Source: HTCC2207 sp002685195 (lineage in GTDB: Bacteria > Pseudomonadota > Gammaproteobacteria > Pseudomonadales > Porticoccaceae). Taken from it: 64,000 bases of DNA. Below, in pieces: positions 43,574-52,948 of this stretch (the first letter of the stretch is position 1; every line of letters starts with the position of its first letter). The stretch lies in assembly GCA_051201675.1 (NCBI GenBank), contig CP179212.1:930001-994000 (forward strand), in the 5' to 3' direction. Under the pieces are notes generated by a model, which was not told the origin of the DNA, did no database searches, and worked only from the letters and a program-made list of their open reading frames with translations. Both the position numbers and the translations under genes were made by a program.

Positions 43574-43846
43574 GAGGGGTCCTTGGCAGAAAATAATCAT
43601 GGAATTCGACGATATTTTAGCGGCAAATAGTTTCTCCCGCCATCAATAAAACTATTGATAAGGATGTTGCTAGCTATATATCAAAAATGATCGCCTTTAC
43701 ATTTCCTTTAACTATTAAATTCTTTTTAAGCTATCGGTTTCGGCTCTATCCTTAGCATTGCTGATACAGCAGAGGCTTTGAATACTAAATATGCGATGAG
43801 GCACTAATTAAACGCCATAAAACCACTTTTGGTTTTTTAGAAGCGG

Positions 43847-44622
43847 CTAACTGTCTAATTCAAAGATGGTTTTTCCTCTTGCTACAGTCCGCTCCACTTT
43901 GAGGTCTAACAACTGGGTAGTCGGCACGTTTAGCGGGTTTTTGCTTAAGATAACGAAATCTGCTTGCTTGCCCACATCAATCGTTCCTTTTCTGTCTTCC
44001 TCAAAATATTGATAAGCAGCATTGATCGTAACGGCCCTGATAGCGTCAAGGGTTGTAATTCGTTGATCTTATCCTAACACCTGACCGCTTCGCGTGAGCC
44101 TATTAGTGGCTGCCCAAAGTAAGCGGATCATATCCGGCGGCACTACGGGGGAATCATTATGAACTGTAAAGACAATGCCTTTATCTAGACTGCTTTGGGT
44201 TGGGCTAATATGACTAGCGCGTTCTACGCCAAAAACCGAGTCTCGATGCCAATCGCCCCAGTAAAATGTGTGAGCTGAGAAAAACGAAGGAATGGCTTTC
44301 ATTTCTGCCATGATATCAAGCTGATCTTCTCGCACTGTTTGGGCGTGAATCATCACCGTACGATGATCAGGAATACTGCTCGTATCGATGCTGAGGTTTA
44401 ACGCGTTAACAAACAGATCTGCAGCTGCATCACCATTGGCATGGGCCAAGATTGGCGTGCCTGCGTCTATAAATTTGGCAAAAAGACAGTTTACTGACTC
44501 TGCTAGCATGATTGGATAACCACGACAATCGTGAGCGCCGCCCTTTGGTGGTATCTTATACGGCTGGTTTAAATAGGCCGTTTTACCTTGTGGCGAGCCA
44601 TCTACAATCATTTTAACGCCTT
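43847..44622 (-). pseudogene. Truncated duplicate of the YtcJ-like amidohydrolase gene
   Basis: This stretch is a near copy of the last 40% of the amidohydrolase gene at 45469-47169, on the same strand. It lacks everything before the VKMILDGSPQG region, so the metal-binding HxH start is gone. A C-to-T change turns a glutamine codon (in QVLGQEQ) into TAA at about 44069, after which the frame continues to the original stop position. The left break adjoins a short tandem repeat of ACATATACG (about 44630-44650). It is not functional. Confidence 0.85.
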
Positions 44623-44730
44623 ATAGCGACATATACGACATATACGACATCGTATGGATCAATCTGATATCGTCTAGTAACCGTAGGTGCACTATCTTCT
44701 TATTACTGTTATGTGGTGTGTTAAAAAACG

Positions 44731-45207
44731 ATGTCTACTCAGTCTAAGGTTTCACCCGAGGAACTGGCTGCTTTATTACCTCAATATGAAGTGACGCCAG
44801 ATAAAATGTCTCGAGTCGAAAAAAGAATTCGCAATCGCTGTATTCTCATCATGGTGCTGTGGTTAGTTAGAATTGCCATTATAGTGTTTTACCCTGAATT
44901 TGTGTTGGTGACTCGAGCTGAAACACGGCTGTTAACCCCTGATGATGTGAGTGGACTACTCCTAGTTCGCGTGTCAATGGTAACTATAGGTGTAGGAGTG
45001 TATCTATGGTCATTCTTAACCAATCATTATTTTAGAACTGTAAATGTGATAGCGTTAATAATCGTATGCTGCCTTATTTGGAGTGATATAGAGGTTTATG
45101 TTTTAAGCTCAATGGCTGATCTAACGTTGCCATCCTTGGGTATGATTATGTTTAGATTTTTCCCTGTGACTCTATTATTTTTGAATTATTTAGATATTCG
45201 GAAATAG
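44731..45207 (+). CDS. Four-TM membrane protein, unknown
   Basis: The 158-residue protein has a soluble, charged N-terminus of about 45 residues and then about four transmembrane segments (roughly residues 47-68, 86-105, 110-128 and 136-153). No domain is recognised. It is on the + strand between the intact amidohydrolase gene and its truncated copy. It may have been inserted or carried along when the duplicate formed. Confidence 0.55.
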   Translation: MSTQSKVSPEELAALLPQYEVTPDKMSRVEKRIRNRCILIMVLWLVRIAIIVFYPEFVLVTRAETRLLTPDDVSGLLLVRVSMVTIGVGVYLWSFLTNHYFRTVNVIALIIVCCLIWSDIEVYVLSSMADLTLPSLGMIMFRFFPVTLLFLNYLDIRK

Positions 45208-45468
45208 AAAAAACATCTGTGAGCTAATGGCGGCCTCGATCTAAGTGGCTAAACCCGTCTGAACAACCTCTCACTAAGTGTGGTTTAATCTAAAAAAGTA
45301 GTGCTTCCTATACGAATTATGGATCACCTTTTTATAATTTATCACTCTGCCTCCGCTGGTATCATATACAAATAGGTTCTAACACAGGCTATAGAGCCTC
45401 TGAAGTAGTTTGTTGCTATGAAAAGCTTGTCTTCCGCCAAGAGAGTAGTTTTAGTTTATTAAAAATGG

Positions 45469-47169
45469 CTACCGGTTTAATTCGAAGATGGTTTTTCCTC
45501 TTGCTATAGTCCGCTCTACTTTGATATCTAACAACTGGGTAGTCGGCACGTTTAGCGGGTTTTTGCTTAAGATAACGAAGTCGGCTTGCTTGCCCACATC
45601 AATCGTTCCTTTCTTATCTTCTTCAAAATATTGATAAGCAGCATTGATCGTAACAGCCTTGATAGCATCAAGGATTGAAATACGTTGCTCTTGTCCTAAC
45701 ACCTGACCGCTTCGCGTAAGCCGATTAGTGGTTGCCCAAAGTAAGCGGATCATATCTGGTGGCACCACGGGAGAATCATTATGGACCGTAAAGACTATGC
45801 CTTTATCTAGACTGCTCTGGGTTGGACTAATACGACTGGCACGTTCTTCGCCAAAAACCGAGTCTCGGTGCCAATCGCCCCAGTAAAATGTGTGAGCTGA
45901 GAAAAACGAAGGAATGGCTTTCATTTCTGCCATGATATCAAGTTGGTCTTCTCGCACTGTTTGGGCGTGAATCATCACCGTACGATGATCAGGAATACTG
46001 CTCGTATCGATGCTGCGGTTTAACGCATTAACAAAAAGATCCGCAGCAGCATCACCATTTGCATGGGCCAAAATTGGCAAGCCTGCGTCTATAAATTTCG
46101 CAAAAAGAGCATCTACTGACTCTGCTGGCATGATTGGATAACCACGATAATCGTGGGCGCCACCCTTAGGAGGTATCTTATACGGCTGGGTTAAATAGGC
46201 CGTTTTACCTTGTGGCGAGCCGTCTAAAATCATCTTAACACCGCCAACCTTAAAACCATTTATATAATCGCTCACGAGCGGTAGTGGAGGGCTCTTTTCT
46301 CCAAGATATGTCTCATCAACCATCTGGAAAGACACGACGTCAATAGGGAAAGGTTTCTCATTGGCCGCAGATCTCAGTTCGTTTATCACACCCAGAGACG
46401 ACGCCCCATCCTGGGCGGTAGTAATACCATATCGAGCGTAATCAAGTAGGCCAGCGTGTACTAGCTTATTTATATTTTCTGCCGGCGGAAGTAAGGACTG
46501 AATGGCAAAACCAGCTGTCTCCTCCAAGACTCCATTGGGCCTCTGGCTATCTCCTTCTCGACGAATAACTCCGCCTGGGGGGTTAGGGGTATCCTTATTA
46601 ATTCCAGCAATTTCCAGTGCCTTGGAGTTAACTGCGGATAGATGGCCTGAAACATGAATTAATAAAATAGGATGAGAGGTAGATACCTTGTCTAGGTCAA
46701 TGGTGGTCGGATGTCGTGCTTCAGTAAGCAGAGAATCGTCATAACCCATTCCCACAACCCAATCGCCTTCAGCTAGATCTTTTGAGGCTATATGGCTTTT
46801 CAATGCCATGACCAATCCGTTCATATCCTCGGCTGGCCCAACGGGAGGTGAAGCTATGTTCGCCATGGCGGAAAGCCTTCCATGCCAAGCAACGTGACCA
46901 TGAGCGTCAATAAAGCCAGGTAGTAGTGCGGAGTCCTCTAGATTGACTACCTCAGTAGTTTGCCCATCCCAATCGTCTCTCTGGCCCACAAAAACAATAG
47001 TATCGTCTTTAACGGCCACAAAATTGGCTGATTCAGATTGTTCGCTAAGAGTGATGATATTGTCTCCGTAGAAGGCTATATCGGCTTGCGGCGCCTTATT
47101 GCAACCGGCGAGCAACAATAGCGGCAGAAAGATAGCTAATCGAACATCTGTTAAACGTTTCAATGTCAT
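45469..47169 (-). CDS. Amidohydrolase family lipoprotein (YtcJ-like)
   Basis: About 566 residues with a lipoprotein signal (lipobox LAGC) and an amidohydrolase barrel. Evidence is FIDAHGHVAWHG with the HxH metal motif. Further matches are ILAHANGDAAADLFVNAL, MIHAQTV, HNDSPVVPPDM with the catalytic aspartate, and a C-terminal beta segment GTIDVGKQADFVILSKNPL. YtcJ-like enzymes hydrolyse amide or imidazolone bonds; the substrate is unknown. ATG 47169 follows a GAGAGGA site. A truncated copy lies downstream. Confidence 0.88.
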   Translation of the reverse strand: MTLKRLTDVRLAIFLPLLLLAGCNKAPQADIAFYGDNIITLSEQSESANFVAVKDDTIVFVGQRDDWDGQTTEVVNLEDSALLPGFIDAHGHVAWHGRLSAMANIASPPVGPAEDMNGLVMALKSHIASKDLAEGDWVVGMGYDDSLLTEARHPTTIDLDKVSTSHPILLIHVSGHLSAVNSKALEIAGINKDTPNPPGGVIRREGDSQRPNGVLEETAGFAIQSLLPPAENINKLVHAGLLDYARYGITTAQDGASSLGVINELRSAANEKPFPIDVVSFQMVDETYLGEKSPPLPLVSDYINGFKVGGVKMILDGSPQGKTAYLTQPYKIPPKGGAHDYRGYPIMPAESVDALFAKFIDAGLPILAHANGDAAADLFVNALNRSIDTSSIPDHRTVMIHAQTVREDQLDIMAEMKAIPSFFSAHTFYWGDWHRDSVFGEERASRISPTQSSLDKGIVFTVHNDSPVVPPDMIRLLWATTNRLTRSGQVLGQEQRISILDAIKAVTINAAYQYFEEDKKGTIDVGKQADFVILSKNPLNVPTTQLLDIKVERTIARGKTIFELNR

Positions 47170-47432
47170 TCCTCTCTTAATTGATGAAATTCGTGTACCA
47201 GTATACAAAAAGATGATCACGTCGTTTCAATTAAAACAACGTTCTATTAAATCGCGAATTTTACCTATGAGTTTGAGATTTGGATGTTTAAAAATTCGTT
47301 GTCTGAAGAGCTAAGTGCAAGCCATTCCTGTTGAACAGGTAGTGCATGACATCTCAGCTCGGTTTTGGCGATTAAACAGGAGTAATATAACCCAAAAGAT
47401 GGGTCTATTATCTGAGATATCCTAATCTACTG

Positions 47433-49667
47433 TTATGACGAAAAAGCCTTCATCAAAGGCAGGCTGCGTACTCGAATACCACTTGCAGCGTACACGGCAT
47501 TGGCCAGAGCAGGGGCTATACCGGGTGTTCCAGGTTCTCCGCCGCCACCAAGTTCATGGCCACTGTTTATGATATGGGTTTCAATAGTAGGAGCATCAGA
47601 CATTCTTAGGGACCGATAGTCGTGGAAGTTACTTTCAACTACGGCACCATCTTGAATGGTAATTTCTCCGTACATGGCCGCGCTGAGGCCATAGATAATC
47701 CCAGATTCAATCTGTGCCTTCATTCCATCTGGAGCAATAGCAAGACCTGGATCAATTACCGCAACAACTCGATCAACCGATACAGATTTATCAACAATAG
47801 ATACCTCTACGACTTGAGCGACGATAGAGCCAAATGATTCTTGAAGCGAGATACCTTTTCCTCGACCCTTTGCTAATGGAGTTTCCCAGTTGGCTTCCTC
47901 AGCGGCTCTCTTTAAAACCGCTAGATGCCGTGGTTTGTCCTTTAAAAGATCCAGTCTAAATTTAAGAGCATCCTTACCAGTAGCATTCGCGGCTTCATCA
48001 ATAAATGATTCGGTGAAAAAACCGTGTTGAGAATGGTCTACGCTCCTCCAGGCTCCAAAAGGGACGTGAGTAGGGCTACTAACATGGCTAATATCTTGTG
48101 CCTCTACAGCATAGGGAATAAGCGGGGCTTCGGTAGGTTCGGCTTTATTAACATAGGTATTTTCCCATACGAGTAGTTTACCATTCTCATCGAATCCACC
48201 TCTGAATCGGCTTTGTATGGCTGGGCGGTAAAAATCTTGACGAATATCTTCTTCCCGAGACCAAATCAGTTGAATAGGACGTTCTACAGCTTTCGCAATT
48301 TGGGCTGCCTGAATCGCATAATCTGGGAGAGATTTACGACCAAAGCCACCGCCCATTAATTGGTTGTGCAAGGTTACCTTGTCTTCATCTACACTCAACG
48401 CTTCTGCGACGGCTTTTCGAAACCCAAGAGGGTTCTGGCAACCTACCCATATTTCGCATTGACCATTGCTGATTTCTGCTGTGGCATTAAGTGGTTCCAT
48501 ACAGGTATGGGCGAGAAAGGGAACTGTGTAATCAGCTTCAATTACTTTTGAAGCATTTAAAAACTGGGTAGGAGTGTCGCCTTGTAATCGATCAGATTGA
48601 CGTTCCTCAGGCGCAGTAATATCTCTAGCAAATTGCGCAAAAATGTCGGTACTGGACCTTGCGGCTAAGTCTACATCACTCCATGTTATGTTCAGTGTTT
48701 CTCGACCTTTCTTGGCGGTCCAATAACTGTCAGCTATTACGGCAACCGCAGGGCTTGATTGAAAGCCTCCAATCATCATATTGGATTGGGCCGGGGGAAG
48801 TTCAATAACATCTACAACTCCCTCAATTTTACGCGCCGCTTGGTCATCGATGCTGACAATAGTTGCGCCAAAAACCGGAGCACGAATTACCGTCGCATAG
48901 AGCATCCCAGGCCGTCTAATATCCAACGCAAACTGAGCTGATCCATCGACTTTGGAAGGTATATCTAATCGAGGAACAAATTTACCGACGATCTTATAGT
49001 CTTCAGCTTTTTTGAACTCCGGTGTTTGCGACGGAGTCATTTTAGCAACTTCGTTGACAAAATTGGCGTAAGGCTCTCGTCGAGAACTGGGTGTATGAAC
49101 AAGGTGACTATTATCTGTTGTAATATCTTTCAGTGGAACTTGCCAAGCACTTGCTGCAGCTTGGCGCAACATCTGGCGAGTTGATGCCCCAGCAACTCGC
49201 ATCCCGAGTGAGCCCGTCACGCGGATGCTCGTGCTACCACCGGTTACCTGAAGACCAAGGTTGTCCATCAGTTTCACCATGGCGCCATCGATTGAGGGCA
49301 CAATAAAGTCGGGAAAATTAATACCTTTTAACAAATATTCTCTACCAATACTGTAGTGAGAATAGGCGCCAATAGCAGGTGCTTCCTCAATCCGCATGTC
49401 ATTCCAGTCTGCATCTAGTTCTTCTGCGAGCATTTGAGCGAGCGCAGTTTGAGCGCCTTGCCCCATCTCTGAGTGGGGGACCATTGCAGTAATCGTGTTG
49501 TCACTATCAATGCGCACATAGGCGTGAACAAGTTGCCCTCCATCGTCGCCAAGTAGGTCAGATAATTCACCTGCTTGATTTCCTGGGCGCATAGCAACAC
49601 CTACAATAAGACCGCCACCAGCCATAACGCCTGTCGTTAAAAATGCTCTTCTTGTCCACTTACCCAT
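47433..49667 (-). CDS. Molybdenum hydroxylase large subunit (IorB type)
   Basis: The 744-residue protein begins with a twin-arginine signal (KWTRRAFLTTG). It then has the aldehyde oxidase / xanthine dehydrogenase molybdopterin-binding architecture of isoquinoline 1-oxidoreductase beta: MVPHSEMGQGAQTALAQMLAEELD, GGGFGRKSLPDYA and, near the end, GGGGEPGTPGIAPALANAV. It carries Mo-cytosine dinucleotide and hydroxylates a nitrogen heterocycle or aldehyde; the substrate is unknown. The start overlaps the iron-sulfur subunit gene by 8 nt. Confidence 0.9.
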   Translation of the reverse strand: MGKWTRRAFLTTGVMAGGGLIVGVAMRPGNQAGELSDLLGDDGGQLVHAYVRIDSDNTITAMVPHSEMGQGAQTALAQMLAEELDADWNDMRIEEAPAIGAYSHYSIGREYLLKGINFPDFIVPSIDGAMVKLMDNLGLQVTGGSTSIRVTGSLGMRVAGASTRQMLRQAAASAWQVPLKDITTDNSHLVHTPSSRREPYANFVNEVAKMTPSQTPEFKKAEDYKIVGKFVPRLDIPSKVDGSAQFALDIRRPGMLYATVIRAPVFGATIVSIDDQAARKIEGVVDVIELPPAQSNMMIGGFQSSPAVAVIADSYWTAKKGRETLNITWSDVDLAARSSTDIFAQFARDITAPEERQSDRLQGDTPTQFLNASKVIEADYTVPFLAHTCMEPLNATAEISNGQCEIWVGCQNPLGFRKAVAEALSVDEDKVTLHNQLMGGGFGRKSLPDYAIQAAQIAKAVERPIQLIWSREEDIRQDFYRPAIQSRFRGGFDENGKLLVWENTYVNKAEPTEAPLIPYAVEAQDISHVSSPTHVPFGAWRSVDHSQHGFFTESFIDEAANATGKDALKFRLDLLKDKPRHLAVLKRAAEEANWETPLAKGRGKGISLQESFGSIVAQVVEVSIVDKSVSVDRVVAVIDPGLAIAPDGMKAQIESGIIYGLSAAMYGEITIQDGAVVESNFHDYRSLRMSDAPTIETHIINSGHELGGGGEPGTPGIAPALANAVYAASGIRVRSLPLMKAFSS

Positions 49668-50163
49668 GATTTGTCTCCATCGCGTCGTAGAATTGGTCTG
49701 CAACTGAAGAACCTGCAATGGATTTAATAGCTTCACGGATACGGCCGTACATGCCGCAGCGACAGATATTACCGCTCATTGCTTGATCAATATCTGCATC
49801 GTTAGGATTAGGGTTCTCAGAGAGGAGCGCTGCGGCTGACATCAACTGCCCAGACTGACAATAACCGCATTGTGGAACCTGATGTTCAATCCAAGCCTGT
49901 TGTAGTGGATGTTGTTCGTCGGATTTAGATTTCAGTCCTTCAATGGTTGTCACCGCCTTACCAGCAACACTAGCAATTGGTGTCACACAAGAACGAATTG
50001 CTTGACCGTCGATGTGGACTGTACATGCACCGCATTGTGCGATGCCGCAGCCAAATTTGGTGCCAGTGAGATCGAGCTGCTCGCGAAGCACCCAAAGCAG
50101 AGGCTTTTGTGGGTCCACCTGGACAGTTTTCTCTTTGCCATTAACCGAAAACGAGGTGACCAT
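49660..50163 (-). CDS. Molybdenum hydroxylase (2Fe-2S) small subunit (IorA type)
   Basis: From ATG 50163 the protein is 167 residues. An N-terminal plant-ferredoxin domain has CGIAQCGACTVHIDG. A helical domain follows with CGYCQSGQLMSAAALL and CRCGMYGRIREAI. The two [2Fe-2S] clusters pass electrons from the Mo centre in the partner subunit. It has no Tat signal and would be exported as a complex with IorB. A longer reading from 50208 is unlike the family start. Confidence 0.92.
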   Translation of the reverse strand: MVTSFSVNGKEKTVQVDPQKPLLWVLREQLDLTGTKFGCGIAQCGACTVHIDGQAIRSCVTPIASVAGKAVTTIEGLKSKSDEQHPLQQAWIEHQVPQCGYCQSGQLMSAAALLSENPNPNDADIDQAMSGNICRCGMYGRIREAIKSIAGSSVADQFYDAMETNHG

Positions 50164-50439
50164 TGCATTCTCCCTAAACTTGATTTGTGTCATTAAATAA
50201 CTGACCAAAAGTCATTGCAAGCAAATTATTATAAATTCACAAAAGTTGCACTTGTATTTTAGGCTAATCATAGATCGACCTAAAAATGATGATAGTTGAT
50301 GAGTTCTGGGTGCTGCGTGTAAAACAGTATTTACGGTGTTAGTGCAAAAACAAGAAATTTGTTTGATGTATAGATGTCGATTCTGAGCTAATATCTTTGA
50401 TTACTTATAAATTGCCTGCACAAAATAGAGGTTAAAATT

Positions 50440-51066
50440 TTGGATGCTCTGACATTCGAACAACTTCGTCTTGTTATTGTCGTGTACTCGTCCTCGATAA
50501 TACCGCTTGTTCTCATTCCAATTCTTCACGTTAGAAACCTTATACCTAAATGGGTCTTACCGTTTTATATCCGGCTATTTTTTATCTGTGCAATTGGATG
50601 GGAAATTTGGTTCAACTATGGTTTCGTGGCAGGAGATAGCGTTGGTGTCAGAAGGGCAGATATACTAAATCAGCTAATTCCTGTGCATTTAAACTGGGTA
50701 CTTAATTCTCTGGCTGATGCCGGGGCAATTTGTTGCGGTGGCCTTTTGTTAGCGTGGCTTATTTTGGGTCGCAAGAGCGAAGGGTTTAAAACTTGGCGCT
50801 GGAGTGTGTTTGGGCTGCTTTTAGTAGGGTTTATAGGGCAAAATATTTTCGTAGAAATGTATCTATATCATGACCAGCTATCCGTGGATAAGCCGCTCTC
50901 CTGGGCACCTTTAGCGCCGACGGGCCCTTGGTTTAACCCTCTTTTATGGGAATACGATGGGAGATCAATCATGTTCCAGAGTCAGCTTCCGTGGCTGATT
51001 ATGACGCCTTTGGTGTATTTAGAATTAATAAGAACTCTTAAATCATCGAGCTCATATGGGCTGTAG
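50440..51066 (+). CDS. Multi-pass membrane protein, unknown
   Basis: The 208-residue product has about five transmembrane segments (about residues 10-30, 38-58, 87-107, 121-141 and 182-200). I recognise no domain. The predicted start is TTG 50440. It is convergent with the crotonase gene; a 7-bp stem hairpin (51081-51102) lies between them. Confidence 0.6.
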   Translation: MDALTFEQLRLVIVVYSSSIIPLVLIPILHVRNLIPKWVLPFYIRLFFICAIGWEIWFNYGFVAGDSVGVRRADILNQLIPVHLNWVLNSLADAGAICCGGLLLAWLILGRKSEGFKTWRWSVFGLLLVGFIGQNIFVEMYLYHDQLSVDKPLSWAPLAPTGPWFNPLLWEYDGRSIMFQSQLPWLIMTPLVYLELIRTLKSSSSYGL

Positions 51067-51080
51067 ATACATCGCAAGTC

Positions 51081-51102
51081 GTAGCCTCCCAGAGAAGGCT
51101 AC
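51081..51102. terminator. Hairpin between convergent genes
   Basis: GTAGCCT and AGGCTAC make a perfect 7-bp stem with an 8-nt loop. It lies between the ends of the 50440-51066 gene and the crotonase gene. There is no strong T-run, so the termination role is inferred from position. Confidence 0.45.
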
Positions 51103-51119
51103 CTGCCTACGAGGAGCCC

Positions 51120-51815
51120 CTAAGCTGTAACGGATATTGCCTTATCAGACTCTATACATTCATCAAGAAGTTTCAAAAAGGCAGCACGAGACTTATTTTT
51201 TGAGCCATTAAATGCTGTCATATTGAGCTGACTAAACCCTTTAGCTACAGCCAAAGCCGCTTCATCTAGGTGCTCTACAGGGGCGGTTTTATCGTAAAAG
51301 CCAGCACTAATAGCATCATCAGGCGACCATATTTCTGCATTAATAACAGCGCGATGAAAGTAATTCAGTGGAATCCGATAGCGGGCTAACTCAATGCCAA
51401 AGTTATGCATGGTCATGCCAATCATGGTTTCATTGAGCCCAGTTTTGAATTCGCCGTCAGCACCTATCCTGAAGTCACAGGCCAGCATCAGAAAAGCACC
51501 CATAGCAATACAGTGTCCGGTTGATACTCCGATAACAGGGGTGGGGAAGGCCAAAATTCTGCGGGCCATCTCGGAGCCTCTTGTCGTTAGAGCAATTGCG
51601 GCTTCAGGCCCCTTGCCCATTTCTTTGAGGTCGAAACCACCAGAGAAGAGTCCTGGACGCCCTTTGAGTATAACTATTGCATTGGCAGCTTCGGCTTTAT
51701 CAAAAGCAGCGCCTAATTCATCCCACACCGTGTGTGACAGAGCATTTACTTTGCCATCATCCATAGTGATTGTTGCGACCCCTTCTTTACAACTGTAAGT
51801 CACGATATTACTCAT
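51120..51815 (-). CDS. Enoyl-CoA hydratase/isomerase (crotonase) family protein
   Basis: The 231-residue protein has the crotonase fold: ITMDDGKVNALSHTVWDEL, the oxyanion-hole segment GRPGLFSGGFDLKEM, and STGHCIAMGAFLMLACDFRIG. Crotonases process acyl-CoA thioesters in fatty-acid breakdown and related pathways. The exact reaction cannot be told, and the protein is shorter than the usual 255-265 residues. It is alone on its strand. Confidence 0.88.
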   Translation of the reverse strand: MSNIVTYSCKEGVATITMDDGKVNALSHTVWDELGAAFDKAEAANAIVILKGRPGLFSGGFDLKEMGKGPEAAIALTTRGSEMARRILAFPTPVIGVSTGHCIAMGAFLMLACDFRIGADGEFKTGLNETMIGMTMHNFGIELARYRIPLNYFHRAVINAEIWSPDDAISAGFYDKTAPVEHLDEAALAVAKGFSQLNMTAFNGSKNKSRAAFLKLLDECIESDKAISVTA

Positions 51816-52018
51816 AAAAACTCCGTATTTTGTTGGTATAAGATGATTAAATTTTCTTTGGAGAGCAAGACTAAAGCAATAGAGTGGCGCCTGTCAATTG
51901 AGGGTGTTAAGGATTAATTTGATCTGCGCGAACATCTATTTTGAAGGCCCGTTTCAGAGTTGCATAGGACGCTATTGCCTGCGATACTCATTGAAAAAAT
52001 AACTCAGGTTACCTGTCT

Positions 52019-52276
52019 ATGCTTAAACTCAATCAATTTATTTCATACGCTTTAATCGCTTTTTGGATAGCCTTTGCATTTAACCTACTACAGCCTTTTG
52101 ATGGTAATTGGAGTGTTGGAATCCACCTGCTTGGTATCATTATGCTTGTAGTTCACGTGGTCGAACTGGCGCTGGTGTACTCTAAACTGAAAGCGGCAGG
52201 CCATGCATCTTTGAAGGATATTGTAGGGGTGCTCGCATTTGGTGTTCTCTACTGGAAGCCCATAATAAAAAGCTAG
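52019..52276 (+). CDS. DUF1145 family membrane protein (YhhL-like)
   Basis: The 85-residue protein has about two to three transmembrane segments and matches DUF1145: an N-terminal FISYALIAFWIAFAFNL helix, the QPFDGNW loop, HLLGIIMLVVHVVELALVY and a C-terminal FGVLYWKP. The function is unknown. It is convergent with the MAPEG gene, with a hairpin between them. Confidence 0.8.
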   Translation: MLKLNQFISYALIAFWIAFAFNLLQPFDGNWSVGIHLLGIIMLVVHVVELALVYSKLKAAGHASLKDIVGVLAFGVLYWKPIIKS

Positions 52277-52294
52277 TTAACTTTCTATTAATAA

Positions 52295-52322
52295 TGCAAG
52301 GCTACTGTTACATAACCTTGCA
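52295..52322. terminator. Hairpin between DUF1145 and MAPEG genes
   Basis: TGCAAGG and CCTTGCA form a 7-bp stem with a 14-nt loop between two convergent genes. A bidirectional transcript end is inferred; no T-tract is present. Confidence 0.4.
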
Positions 52323-52341
52323 CCTGAATGAGTGGACTCTG

Positions 52342-52707
52342 TTAGCTCAGCTGCACTGCCATAGAAATGAGGCATCCAAGCGACCCTAGCCACAATGCTG
52401 TTCTAAGATAAGTAATACCAATAGTATAGCTTGCCAAGAACGCAATTCTAAAGCCTAGCCAGTAGGTTGCAGTAGCCGATAGGTCAATCCCCATATGCAT
52501 TGAAAGCAAGCAAAGCGCGAGAAACGCTGCAAAGCTCTCTTGGTAGTTGGCTGCTGCTCTGGTTACTCTGTCATATATAGCAGATGTCTCTACTGACCCA
52601 TCTCGATTTGACACCAGGTAACCGAAATTTTTCAGGTTTAGAGACGCAGGTAAGATCCAAAAGTGAACAAGAGCGAGAGCAAGAGAGCAAATAATAATAG
52701 CGGACAT
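52342..52707 (-). CDS. MAPEG family membrane protein
   Basis: The 121-residue protein has four predicted transmembrane helices. Typical MAPEG blocks (PF01124) are a helix ending LNLKNFGYLVSNRD, then RAAANYQESFAAFLALC, then a helix with YWLGFRIAFLASY and a tail YLRTALWLGSLGCLI. The family covers glutathione S-transferase-like and eicosanoid enzymes as well as many uncharacterised bacterial proteins. A link to the glutathione-dependent frm genes nearby is possible but unproven. Confidence 0.82.
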   Translation of the reverse strand: MSAIIICSLALALVHFWILPASLNLKNFGYLVSNRDGSVETSAIYDRVTRAAANYQESFAAFLALCLLSMHMGIDLSATATYWLGFRIAFLASYTIGITYLRTALWLGSLGCLISMAVQLS

Positions 52708-52948
52708 AATTTAGATCCTTTTTTATTGGTTATATAGTTTTTTGAGTATGGTCTTCCAAATCAGTCTATAAAATTAAGCTGGTATATAGCAAGTGGTAGA
52801 GATATTTGAATCATTTTGTTAGTGGTTTTTAGGGTTTTTCTTCAGGCAAACGGGTGTAAGCCATACACCGCTGAAAAAGATAGATTGATGATCAGTTAGG
52901 TGTTGAGTTATCGTTAGCGCTGTTGGTTAAATTTTTAGGAGTCTAGAC

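Noticed and set aside
47433..50163. Xanthine dehydrogenase XdhAB
   Set aside because: The order and sizes (a 167-residue 2Fe-2S subunit plus a 744-residue Tat-exported Mo subunit, with no FAD subunit) fit the isoquinoline 1-oxidoreductase type instead.
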